In this document: in pieces, positions 1 to 7,779 of the stretch
Position numbering within the stretch: position 1 is the stretch's first letter
How the letters are laid out: the number at the start of each line of letters is the position of its first letter
Assembly: GCF_900116495.1 (NCBI RefSeq)
Contig: NZ_FPAY01000011.1
Coordinates: 81,334-145,333 of the forward strand
Source of the DNA: Arthrobacter sp. ov118
Lineage (GTDB): Bacteria > Actinomycetota > Actinomycetes > Actinomycetales > Micrococcaceae
DNA: 64,000 bases
Reading direction: 5' to 3'
The notes under the pieces: generated by a model
What the model was told of the DNA's origin: nothing
What the model saw: the letters and a program-made list of their open reading frames with translations, nothing else
Databases searched by the model: none
Program-made: the position numbers and the translations under genes

Positions 1-148
1 AACACCAGTAACACCTGGTCGTCGGACAGCTTGAGACGGCCAGAGCAACATCAGTAACACGGGGCGGGCAAGTTGAGAGCATCCTTATGCATTCCTTGCC
101 CGCCCCAACCGTCCGGTTTGCTGCCTGGTACAAAAAGTAACCTAAAAT

Positions 149-385
149 CAACTCGGCCCCGCCAAACCGGTAGACCTCGTAGTCGGCGAGCCTGAGCCGT
201 CGGTCCTCGGAGACCATCTCGCTGTAGAGGGCTGGGCTCGCGGTATCGCCGTTCGCGTAGTGCTGCTTCCCGTCGACCTCGAGGACCACGCGATGTCTGC
301 TGGTGCCGCTCTGGCCAGCAGATCGACGAGCCGACTGGGTCGCGTGGTCGAAGCGCAGGTAGACCTGTGGGATCAGAGCCGGGCC
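149..385 (-). pseudogene. C-terminal fragment of a hypothetical protein
   Basis: Reading the minus strand gives a continuous protein-like stretch that starts near PALIPQVYLRFD, passes through RVVLEVDGKQHYANG, then SEMVSEDRRLRLADYEVYRF, and ends at GGAEL. The VVLEVDGKQHY and LADYEVYRFGG blocks resemble a conserved protein of Arthrobacter-type genomes of unknown function, with a nuclease-like LEVDGKQH core. There is no credible start codon, and the sequence after GGAEL looks unrelated although the frame stays open to the window edge. I read it as a decayed or truncated gene. Loss of the upstream part is inferred. Confidence 0.45.
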
Positions 386-690
386 CCACCCCCACCTGAT
401 ACGTTCACGGCAGACCTGTTGCGACGTTGGCGAGAAACCGCCCAGCTTTGAGCTGGGCGGAGGGCTCCACCTGGCCTCCAAGGGGCACAACCCGCAGAGC
501 GGCACGCTGTACGGATGGTATGTCCGGCCGCGGGTCTTTGTCGGGGGTATGAGGAAGCCTCCGCGCGAATCAAGGACTCAAGCGTGGAGGCTCCCGGCTC
601 TCCAAGCTGGGGGGACTGGAGAGCCTCAAAGAGTCTACCGGCCAGCCGACATTCAGGGGATGCTCCGCCGGCACGGCGCAGAACCTGCGT
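386..690. other. Intergenic stretch, nothing recognised
   Basis: Between the gene fragment and the HA-domain gene I see no reading frame with protein-like composition, no tRNA-like fold and no clear terminator. Confidence 0.4.
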
Positions 691-1353
691 CTATGGCCGG
701 AGCGGGCGGCCCCGGGTCCTGCCGGTCCGCCAGCCGGGTGCGGCGCCGTCCAGGAGCCTGAGCTTTTGGGCGTCGAGCTCGCCGCGGCGGTGTTTGTACC
801 GCTGGGTGTGGATCCACACCCCAAGGCTGTGTTCGCGTTCCGAGGCGTAGTGGTGGTGGCGGGGCCAGTCGTTGCCTTCGGCGCGGAAGTCCGCCAGCTG
901 GGCGAGTCGGTCATGCCACCTGGCCTCGTCCGCCGCTGCCCTGGGGTTCCCGTCCCACTCCAGGACCCGAGTCAGGCCGTCCCTGTAGGCCGGGGACAAG
1001 GTGCCCTCGGCTGCTTCGCGCCGGCGATCGGACAGCCACCGGGCCATCGACCGTTCACCTTTATCCTCCGAGCGGTCACGGGGCAACCGGCCCTCGACCA
1101 TGATCCAGGCGACGACCTCTTCCATCCGGGCAAGGTCCGCGGGGGAGGGCCCGGTCTGGGTCACCGTGGCAGCCTGGTGGGCGGGCTCGAGTCCGGGGTC
1201 CTGGCGGCGGGCGATGACCAGGTGGTAGCCGACGGTAGCGGGTTCGGCGCGCACCAACTCAGCGATGCGTTGCCGGCTCAGTCCGAGCCGGTACATCAAT
1301 ACCCATTCCGCGTCAGGAGCGCGCCGTAACCGCCTGTCCATGATGGAGCCCAT
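691..1353 (-). CDS. Helicase-associated (HA) domain protein
   Basis: This 220-residue protein carries an N-terminal segment with helix-turn-helix character (LSRQRIAELVRAEPATVGYH, about residues 25-44). A C-terminal HA-type repeat includes LADFRAEGNDWPRHH and LGVWIHTQRYKHRRGEL. HA domains occur at the ends of some helicases and as stand-alone proteins in actinobacteria, where they are presumed to bind nucleic acid. No helicase core is present. The start at 1353 or at the second methionine (1341) cannot be decided. It stands alone beside repeat and IS sequences, so its role is unknown. Confidence 0.6.
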   Translation of the reverse strand: MGSIMDRRLRRAPDAEWVLMYRLGLSRQRIAELVRAEPATVGYHLVIARRQDPGLEPAHQAATVTQTGPSPADLARMEEVVAWIMVEGRLPRDRSEDKGERSMARWLSDRRREAAEGTLSPAYRDGLTRVLEWDGNPRAAADEARWHDRLAQLADFRAEGNDWPRHHHYASEREHSLGVWIHTQRYKHRRGELDAQKLRLLDGAAPGWRTGRTRGRPLRP

Positions 1354-1599
1354 CCTGCCATGGCCGCCGCCCCAGGCGGGCGGCGTGGAGGCCAGCCCCG
1401 TGGAAGCCCGCCCGGGCTCCCGGGCGGCGGCGGACGGACCGACAGAGCAGGTGCTCGGCCGTCAGCGGCTCCGCCGCCGCCGGCCCGCCGCTGCCGGTCG
1501 CTTCCTGAAATACTCCGCAAACCCAGCGCTGCCCCTTTGAAAGAAAACCCCAAGGAGGTCTGCCCGGGGGAGAAACACCTGCAACCGGCAGGACCGTTC

Positions 1600-1752
1600 G
1601 CCCTGGCAGGGCCCTGATTTACGCTGCGCTCCAACCAGTATCGGGCGTCCGCTGGCGCGGCCGGCTGCTGGGGGTCCAGTGCTGTCCGTCGCAGAACTCC
1701 GGCCCGCCCTGGCCCTGTCTTACGTCTTCGACGCTTTTTTGGTTGCTGTCCT
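1600..1752 (+). repeat. Truncated copy E of the hairpin-rich plasmid repeat
   Basis: The stretch containing GGGCGTCCGCTGGCGCGGCC followed by CGCTTTTTTGGTTGCTGTCC matches the 5' half of the repeat at 7405-7770. Homology stops abruptly at about 1752, where the IS110-type element begins. This suggests that the element inserted into, or recombined with, a repeat copy. The 3' half was not recognised on the far side of the element. Confidence 0.5.
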
Positions 1753-1990
1753 TATGTTGTTACCGGGATCAGTTCCTCGGCCGTTGTAGGGTCGTGGCTA
1801 CCCAGGGGAGGAGGGTATGGCTTTGGTTGCTGTGCCGGACATTTTGTGTGACGGCTTCGAAGGATTGGCCGCCCACCACCCCGCGATGACCCGACCGCTG
1901 ATTGAGAGACGCGACATGATCGCCGGATAAGGACACGACGGCGCGGTTATCTGCTGGGCCCTAACCCATCCAACAGACTGGAGGCTGTTC
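1753..1990 (+). ncRNA. Candidate IS110 bridge RNA region
   Basis: This non-coding left end lies directly upstream of the transposase. In IS110-group elements this interval encodes a structured RNA with two internal loops that pair with target and donor DNA. The assignment rests on position and family knowledge only, since I did not fold the sequence or identify the loops. Confidence 0.3.
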
Positions 1991-3193
1991 TTGGTGCACC
2001 TATGGGCCGGTATTGACGCCGGCAAAGCCCATCATCACTGCGTTGTGATCGACGCCGACGGAAACCGGCTGCTCTCCCAACGAGTCCCCAACGACGAACC
2101 AGCCCTGCTCCAACTCCTCGCCGGCGTGCTCGAGCTCGCAGAGGGTCACGAGGTGGTGTGGGCGACCGATCTAAACCATGGCGGACCGGCGCTGCTGATC
2201 GCCCTACTCATCGGTCACGGCCAGAACATCCTCTACCTCCCAGGCCGGACGGTGCACCACGCCTCCAAGATCTACCGGGGCGACGGCAAGACAGATGCCA
2301 AAGACGCCGCCGTGATTGCCGATCAGGCCCGGATGCGAACTGACCTGCAACCGTTACGTGCAGGGGATGAGATCAGCACAGGGCTGCGGCTCCTGACCGC
2401 CCGGCGTGCCGATAAGTCCGCGGACAGGGTCAGGGCGATCAACCGCCTCCAGGCCCAACTGCTGGAATACTTCCCTGCGCTGGAACGGGCGTTCGACTAC
2501 AGTCGTTCCAAAGCCGCACTGTTGTTGCTGACCAAACACCGCACTCCGGACGGGATCCGCCGCGCCGGCCAAACCAGGATCCACGCCTGGCTGAAGAAGC
2601 ACGGCGCCCGGTCCTCCGCAGCAGTTGCCGCAGCCGCCGTAGAGGCGGCAAAATCCCAGCACACCATCGTTCCCGCCCAGCACATAGGGGAAGGGATCGT
2701 CGCCGCACTCGCCCGGGAAATCCTGACCCTGAATGAGGAACTCGCCAGACTCGACGCGCTGATCAGCGAGAAAGTCACCGAACACCAGCACACACAGGTG
2801 TTGTTGAGCATGCCGGGGTTCGGCCCAGTCCTCGCCGCCGAGTTCCTTGGTGCCACCGGCGGTGACCTCACCGTCTTCCAGTCCGCCGACCGGTTCGCAG
2901 GCGTCGTCGGATTGGCACCGGCCCCCAGGGACTCGGGGAGAATCAGCGGCAATCACCACAGGCCCAGACGCTATGACCGACGGCTCCTCCGGGTCTTCTA
3001 CCTCTCCGGGCTCTCCGCCCTGAAGTCCTGTTCCTCCTCGCGCGGCTATTACGACCGCAAACGTTCGGAAGGGAAATCCCACATCCAGGCGATGCTCTCC
3101 TTGGCCCGGCGCCGCCTGAATGTCCTCTGGGCCATGCTCAGGGACGGAACCACGTATACCCCAGTGCCGGTCCCAGCGCGGCTTGCTGCCTGA
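1991..3193 (+). CDS. IS110 family transposase
   Basis: The 400-residue protein has the two-domain layout of IS110 transposases. An N-terminal RuvC-like DEDD domain starts with LWAGIDAGKAHH (catalytic Asp in GIDAGK) and includes GDGKTDAKDAAVIADQAR. A C-terminal transposase_20 domain contains LLSMPGFGPVLAAEFLG and FAGVVGLAPAPRDSGR. The start used is TTG, and a GTG follows immediately, so either could initiate. Length is normal for the family and no frameshift is seen. It would catalyse RNA-guided recombination of the element if the upstream bridge RNA is functional. Confidence 0.9.
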   Translation: MVHLWAGIDAGKAHHHCVVIDADGNRLLSQRVPNDEPALLQLLAGVLELAEGHEVVWATDLNHGGPALLIALLIGHGQNILYLPGRTVHHASKIYRGDGKTDAKDAAVIADQARMRTDLQPLRAGDEISTGLRLLTARRADKSADRVRAINRLQAQLLEYFPALERAFDYSRSKAALLLLTKHRTPDGIRRAGQTRIHAWLKKHGARSSAAVAAAAVEAAKSQHTIVPAQHIGEGIVAALAREILTLNEELARLDALISEKVTEHQHTQVLLSMPGFGPVLAAEFLGATGGDLTVFQSADRFAGVVGLAPAPRDSGRISGNHHRPRRYDRRLLRVFYLSGLSALKSCSSSRGYYDRKRSEGKSHIQAMLSLARRRLNVLWAMLRDGTTYTPVPVPARLAA

Positions 3194-3403
3194 CTGGTGC
3201 AGTCCCAACCGGCGAACGCTAAGCGGACATTCCGAGGACTCCAAAGCGATCCTCCGCCGTGCACTTCACCGTTTTGACGAGTGTGGGGCAACGTATGCGG
3301 TCAAGACTGCTCGCTGGACCCTCCCGAGGGAACAATCACCTGCAGGGTGGACTTGATGACGGACCCCACAGCTGTGTCCCACTTCGCTAGAAGGGCCGCG
3401 TGC

Positions 3404-4042
3404 CTACGACGCGGCGTCAGCATCGCTCAGGCCAACGAATCCGAACAGGTGACCCATCTTCTGCTGCTTGGTGTGCAGATATGGCCTCGAGTCCTCGGTA
3501 GGAGGAATCTCCAACGGAACACGATCGACGTCTAATCCCTCGGCCGCGAGTCCGTCTACCTTCCGCGGATTGTTGGTCAGGAGCTGAACGCGTTGCACTC
3601 CGAGCTCCTTGAGCACAAGAGCGACGCGATAATAGTCCCGAGGGTCGACCGGGACTCCGAGTTGCAAGTACGCGTCATGCGTATCCAGTCCGAGCCTGTC
3701 GCCGAGTGCGAGCCCGCGGATCTTCGTGAGGAGCCCTGCTCCCCGACCATCGCAGATCATGTAGACAACCAAACCGCCATCGCGGAAGACCTTATTCAGA
3801 CTGGCGTGAAGTTGTTCATGACAGTCGCAGTCTGTGCTTCGGAAGATTTCGGCGGTGTAGCAAGCGCTCTGAACGCGAACAATGGTTGATCCATCGTTCA
3901 CCGCGCGGCCGGAGGACCTGGGAACCTCGATGCAGAGGATGTTGTCCTCCTCATGCGGGCCGAACGCATACACGTGGAGCGTGGCAAGCCCGTAGTGACT
4001 CTTGAAAGCACATGAAGCGTGTTCAAACTGTGGCGCCATCAT
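3404..4042 (-). CDS. GTP cyclohydrolase II-like protein, atypical active site
   Basis: The 212-residue protein aligns along its whole length with RibA-type GTP cyclohydrolase II. The three zinc-ligand cysteines are kept (C61, C72 and C74 in CYTAEIFRSTDCDC), as are RDYYRV, LLTNNPRKVDGL and the C-terminal TKQQKMGHLF. The residue equivalent to E. coli Tyr105, needed for normal ring opening, is leucine (KIRGLALGD instead of KIRAYALQ). The QEGR motif has become CDGR. It overlaps the SLATT gene by four bases (ATGA) and no riboflavin gene is nearby, so a biosynthetic role is unlikely. I infer an altered nucleotide-processing enzyme coupled to the membrane protein. Confidence 0.8.
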   Translation of the reverse strand: MMAPQFEHASCAFKSHYGLATLHVYAFGPHEEDNILCIEVPRSSGRAVNDGSTIVRVQSACYTAEIFRSTDCDCHEQLHASLNKVFRDGGLVVYMICDGRGAGLLTKIRGLALGDRLGLDTHDAYLQLGVPVDPRDYYRVALVLKELGVQRVQLLTNNPRKVDGLAAEGLDVDRVPLEIPPTEDSRPYLHTKQQKMGHLFGFVGLSDADAAS

Positions 4043-4515
4043 TGGCGTCCGATCGACGAAGCGGCTGAGGCGAGCTCATTTCGGCTGGGGATAAGGCCCT
4101 CCCATTCCGACTGAAGATCAATCTCGAGTTGAGCGATCGTCCTTCCCAGTTGGGTATCTCGATCGTCACCGTCGTATGGGGCGACTCTGAAGCGGTATCG
4201 CTTGCCTTCGGCCTGCACGAGGCGTTCATACCTCCGATACAGGACCCAGCGTTGGTGCGGGCGGTCGAACTGGTTTAGTGCAACCAGGGCCGCGGAGCCC
4301 GCCGCAAGGACGCTCGGAACGATTTTTCCCAGCCAAAAGATGTCTCCGGAGGCGAAGATGAGCACGGGAACGAACGCGGTGCTTAGCGTCATGCCAAGAG
4401 TAAGTAAGCGAGCTCTGCGCTTATTCTTATCTGCCTTCTCACCGATCGATTTTGCGACCGCATGGCACTCGGCGGCAGCGTCCTCGTGGAGTTTTGATTC
4501 ATGGTCAGTTGTCAC
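4039..4515 (-). CDS. SLATT/DUF4231-like two-helix membrane protein
   Basis: This 158-residue protein has a soluble N-terminal helix, two predicted membrane helices (LTLGMTLSTAFVPVLIFA and KIVPSVLAAGSAALVALNQF, about residues 40-57 and 68-88) and a cytosolic tail with QRWVLYRRYERLVQAEGKRY. This matches the SLATT/DUF4231 pattern. Those proteins are predicted pore-forming effectors in nucleotide-signal conflict systems. It is the first gene of a two-gene unit with the GTP cyclohydrolase II-like enzyme, and its stop codon overlaps the partner start. The family call is from pattern recognition, and the effector role is inference from the family. Confidence 0.65.
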   Translation of the reverse strand: MTTDHESKLHEDAAAECHAVAKSIGEKADKNKRRARLLTLGMTLSTAFVPVLIFASGDIFWLGKIVPSVLAAGSAALVALNQFDRPHQRWVLYRRYERLVQAEGKRYRFRVAPYDGDDRDTQLGRTIAQLEIDLQSEWEGLIPSRNELASAASSIGRQ

Positions 4516-4687
4516 TCGACCAATACTGCCAGTATTCCCCTGCGCCCACGGTAACTGCTCTTGGCGGAGGCGCCACCGGATTCAAACCCCGCGAGGATGG
4601 AGCGTATTCGACTGCGCAATACGCTATCCCGCTGCGCACCCTGGATCGCCTGTACGACGTTGGCGACCTGACGTTTGTTCCGGGCCT

Positions 4688-5956
4688 CTATCTGTGAGCT
4701 GTCGATTGGGTGGAGAGATCAAGGACCCATCTTGCTCGAGCGAGTACTTCGTCATAGGTAATGATCTCGGGCATGTTGATGTTGTTTCGGTGCAGCTCGA
4801 AAGATCGGACCTTCTCGGTATGAACCTGCCCGTCCCTGGTTAGGCTCTCCAATTTTCCGATGATCAGATAGGAGCGTGGCGAGCCAGAGAAGACTTTTTC
4901 CCCGGTCTCGAAGTCATCACCATCCCGCACAGAGAGCCATGAACCGATATCGTCGCGGGCCCTTTGGACAGTGACGAGGGATTGTGCAACTCCGCCAACA
5001 ACGGCCCTGGATGGCGCCCACGTGCCAGGTCTATATGGGTTGCCTTCAAGGAGATCGTCGTCGTGGAGCTTGATCTCAGCGAATACAAGCGACCGAACAA
5101 TGCCGGTCGTAGTGAGAAGAGCATCTACACGTTTGCCAACATCGCTGACGCTGTGGCCTGCTACTACGCGCTCGAGGCGCCCCTTATCCCAGGCAGTGAA
5201 TAGGTGACCTGACAGGCCAACGCCTAGGAGCCAGGGATTAGTTTCAAAGAATCGTTGCCAGACAGCTTCCTTCGTTCCGCCTGCTCGCGCGTCCTCGAAG
5301 GCTTGAGGATCGCTGAGCAACTCTTCGAATCGCTCAAGAGTCGTGCGACGCGCAGCAATAGCGACGACATCTGTAGCCGATACATCCCCTTCGATAATCG
5401 CTTTGAATTGGTCCGGGTCGAGTTGGTACGCGGCGGATAGTGTTCGGGGATCCGAGAGTGCGGTTGCCAGTGCTGCCTCATCAATACGGATCGTTTCGTC
5501 TCCATTAGGGTCGATGCCACGTAAAGCTACGCATAAATCGATCAGCCGCTTCGACGCCTCTTGGTCGAGATTCAGAAGTCGGGTGAGCTGTGCATCTTGG
5601 TTGGCTCGGCCAGTCACCTTCTCAAACCGAATTTCGACAACTCGTCCCTGGTCGCGAACAACCCGAGCCTTCACTTGGACGCGACCGCCGGGACTTTCGT
5701 GGATCTCCACTTCTTCCCCCTCATCGGCGCAATTGGTCTGTCGGTCTGCATTTTCGGCAATGACTTGCCAGACCGTCCGAGCGGGCTGTCCAACGTCGTT
5801 CGAACGTCCAAATTGTAGAGGGAAAGACCTGCCCACAATGGTTCGCCCAAGCGTTCTCAACGTTGCGAAGTCAGCCTCAGTTTCAGGCGTCGGTAACTGC
5901 GCAAATCCATCTCCCGCGAAATCCCACTCATCATTGCTCACTGGACCATTCTGCAT
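4688..5956 (-). CDS. Shedu (SduA) family immune nuclease, DUF4263
   Basis: With the start at the internal ATG at 5956 the protein has 422 residues. The C-terminal DUF4263 nuclease domain is clear: FFETNPWLLGVGLSG, then VDALLTTTGIVRSLVFAEIK with a PD-(D/E)xK-type Asp (about 278), Glu (294) and Lys (296), and MPEIITYDEVLARAR near the end. Shedu proteins are single-gene anti-phage defence nucleases. The N-terminal half has no recognised domain and may be the sensor. A GTG at about 5968 with GAGGA upstream is an alternative start. Upstream in-frame sequence belongs to the repeat starting at 5981. It lies head-to-tail with the SLATT/GCHII pair. Confidence 0.85.
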   Translation of the reverse strand: MQNGPVSNDEWDFAGDGFAQLPTPETEADFATLRTLGRTIVGRSFPLQFGRSNDVGQPARTVWQVIAENADRQTNCADEGEEVEIHESPGGRVQVKARVVRDQGRVVEIRFEKVTGRANQDAQLTRLLNLDQEASKRLIDLCVALRGIDPNGDETIRIDEAALATALSDPRTLSAAYQLDPDQFKAIIEGDVSATDVVAIAARRTTLERFEELLSDPQAFEDARAGGTKEAVWQRFFETNPWLLGVGLSGHLFTAWDKGRLERVVAGHSVSDVGKRVDALLTTTGIVRSLVFAEIKLHDDDLLEGNPYRPGTWAPSRAVVGGVAQSLVTVQRARDDIGSWLSVRDGDDFETGEKVFSGSPRSYLIIGKLESLTRDGQVHTEKVRSFELHRNNINMPEIITYDEVLARARWVLDLSTQSTAHR

Positions 5957-5980
5957 GGCGCGCCACACAACGTACTCGGT

Positions 5981-6250
5981 CCTCGCTGCGCTCGGGCAGG
6001 AAATGCTTTTTCTGTTTTTTGCTGCTGTCCTGCGGATCGTACGTGCCCGCTCCACCGGCTCAACCGTCCTGCGGACGGCTGCACAGCCGATGACTTGTGT
6101 CGGCGCTGCGCTTATTTCCTCCCACAATCCATCCGCTGCTTGCCCTTCGGGTTGCCCCGGCTCCGTCGGGCACAGCTACGCGATGCTCCGCCAGCAGCCA
6201 AAAAACAACGGGGGCGAAGGGGAGCTGGCTGGTCACCTGAGCCGCCCCCG
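5981..6250 (+). repeat. Hairpin-rich plasmid repeat, copy A (leader of dprA)
   Basis: This copy is nearly identical to copy C at 10155-10432. It begins with CCTCGCTGCGCTCGGGC, has a T-run plus GCTGCTGTCC at its 5' side and CAGCAGCCAAAAAACAACGG at its 3' side. These flanks are complementary and could close a multi-hairpin domain. Local hairpins include CCGTCCTGCGGACGG and GGCTGCACAGCC. The 3' block GGTCACCTGAGCCGCCCCC leads directly into the ribosome-binding site of dprA. I infer a structured 5' leader or a recombination-prone repeat. Confidence 0.65.
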
Positions 6251-6284
6251 CCCACCGAATCCTCAGCAAAGGACACAAGAAGCC

Positions 6285-7199
6285 ATGAACACCGAAGACC
6301 GCACTGCACGCGCCGCCTTGACCCGCCTGTTCGAACCCGGCGACATCGTGGGCCGGGCGTTGGTGGCCAGACACGGCGCGCACGCAGCGCTGAGGATTGC
6401 CATCGGCGCCCGCCCGGCCCGGCCGTTCTGGGACGTCACGGCCGAGGAGCTGGCCGACGCCCTGAGCCGCTGGGCACCGCGCATCCACGACCTGGCTCCG
6501 GAGAAGGACTTTGCCGCCATTGAACCCCTGGGCGGCGGTTTCCTTGTCCCCGGCGACGAGCACTGGCCCGTAGGTCTTGATGACCTTCCCGACGCCCCGT
6601 GGGGCCTCTGGTACCGGGGCAACCTCGGGGCCGGGATCCCGGCGCCGTCCCGGTGTGCCGCGGTGACCGGCTCACGTGACAGCACCAGCTACGGCGCTTC
6701 CGTCACCGGACAGATCGCATACGGGCTGGCGCAGCGCGGAATCTGCGTCATCTCAGGCCTTGCCTACGGCATCGACGCGCATGCCCACCGCGCCGCGCTT
6801 GCCGGAAGCCAAGGCCACGGACCCGCGACCATTGCAGTGCTGGCCGGAGGCCTTGACCGGGACTACCCGTCCGGGAACGCGGACCTCGCGGCCGCGATCC
6901 GTGCCAACGGCCTGACAATCTCCGAACTGCCGCCCGGAAGCGCCCCCACCCGGCACAGGTTCCTGCAAAGGAACCGCATCATCGCCGCCCTCGCAGGGGT
7001 CACCTGCGTGGTGGAAGCCCGCTGGCGTTCCGGTGCACTGAACACTGCGCGCCACGCCGAAACCATCGCCCGGCACGTCGCCGCCGTTCCGGGCAGCGTC
7101 CACAGCGCCAACTCGGCCGGATGCCACCGGCTCCTGAAAGAAGGCGGCGCGGTACTGGTGACCGACGCGGCCGAACTCACCGAACTGCTCGCCAGCTAA
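6285..7199 (+). CDS. dprA: DprA/Smf-family DNA-processing protein
   Basis: The 304-residue protein carries the Rossmann-type DprA core. Motifs seen are CAAVTGSRDSTSYG, then VISGLAYGIDAHAHRAAL, then TIAVLAGGLDRDYPSGN, and SELPPGSAPTRHRFLQRNR followed by GVTCVVEARWRSGALNTA. DprA loads RecA on incoming single-stranded DNA during transformation, and homologues also occur on plasmids and phages and in defence loci. The start at 6285 is chosen because AAAGGA lies 11 bases upstream. The repeat leader ends just before it. It is shorter than many chromosomal copies. A specialised role, for example handling conjugated DNA, is possible but not shown. Confidence 0.85.
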   Translation: MNTEDRTARAALTRLFEPGDIVGRALVARHGAHAALRIAIGARPARPFWDVTAEELADALSRWAPRIHDLAPEKDFAAIEPLGGGFLVPGDEHWPVGLDDLPDAPWGLWYRGNLGAGIPAPSRCAAVTGSRDSTSYGASVTGQIAYGLAQRGICVISGLAYGIDAHAHRAALAGSQGHGPATIAVLAGGLDRDYPSGNADLAAAIRANGLTISELPPGSAPTRHRFLQRNRIIAALAGVTCVVEARWRSGALNTARHAETIARHVAAVPGSVHSANSAGCHRLLKEGGAVLVTDAAELTELLAS

Positions 7200-7404
7200 A
7201 CCCGGGAGGGGTGGCCGGTCTCTTCTGGAGGCCGGTCACCGCTGGCGGTCCGCCGCCCGGGGCTGGTTTTGTCGGGTGGTTGCCGGCGGAGGACCGCCGT
7301 TCGGCGCGAAGGGACCCGTTCGGCTCACCCAGGGCTTGCGGCAAGCCCTGGGCGCGGACTACCCGGGCGGCCGGTGGGGAGCAGGTGAAATGCATGCTCG
7401 CAGG
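7200..7404. other. Hairpin-rich intergenic region after dprA
   Basis: There is no protein-like frame. A likely stem joins GGTGGCCGG (7210-7218) with CCGGTCACC (7232-7240) and could end dprA transcription. A second perfect stem joins CCCAGGGCTTG and CAAGCCCTGGG at about 7328-7352. The GGCGGTCCGCCG motif recurs at about 12260 after parB. Confidence 0.5.
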
Positions 7405-7770
7405 GCTCGCACCGATAGCGGGCGTCCGCTGGCGCGGCCGGCTATTGGGCCCGGCCCCGACGTCGCAGAGCTCCGCCGTACCCGGACCTGTGTGTCTACG
7501 ACGTCTTTTGGCTGCTGTCCTGACGGATTGTACGTGTCCGCTCCGGCCCGTCTAGCCCCTCCTTCGTCGGGGCCTGCGGCCCGCAGAATCGGCTCCGGCG
7601 CTCCTGCGTCGCTGCTTTCCTCCGCAGATTCCACGGTCCTTGCCTGCGGTAGACAGGCCTCCGTCGGCCACAGCTCGCAAGCTTCGCCAGCAGCCAAAAA
7701 ACAACGGGGGGAGAAGGGGAGCTGGCCGGTCACCTGAGCCGCCCCACCCACCGGAATCCTCAGCAAAGGA
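7405..7770 (+). repeat. Hairpin-rich plasmid repeat, copy B (leader of the DUF4192 gene)
   Basis: This copy shares its 5' part (GGGCGTCCGCTGGCGCGGCC) with truncated copy E, and its 3' part (CAGCAGCCAAAAAACAACGG, then GGTCACCTGAGCCGCCCC and GGAATCCTCAGCAAAGGA) with copies A and D. The middle is diverged in sequence but again rich in hairpins, for example CCTGCGGTAGACAGG. It ends at the ribosome-binding site of the next gene. Confidence 0.6.
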
Positions 7771-7779
7771 CTTTCAACC

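Larger units (their letters stand above)
1753..3360 (+). mobile_element. IS110-family insertion sequence
   Basis: The element holds one DEDD transposase gene. The left boundary is set at the point where the flanking repeat loses homology (about 1753). The right boundary is only approximate because IS110-group elements lack long terminal inverted repeats and I found no matching flank. The 238 bases between the left boundary and the transposase start hold no protein-like frame. In the IS110 group that position encodes the bridge RNA that chooses donor and target DNA. Confidence 0.55.

Noticed and set aside
3404..4042. Riboflavin biosynthesis gene ribA
   Set aside because: The catalytic tyrosine is lost, no other rib genes are near, and the gene is coupled to a SLATT-type membrane protein.
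4516..4687. A plus-strand peptide-like stretch (GFKPREDGAYSTAQY, then DLTFVPGLYL) between the SLATT and Shedu genes
   Set aside because: It has no credible start and overlaps the SLATT gene upstream. It could be the end of a lost gene, but no family was recognised.
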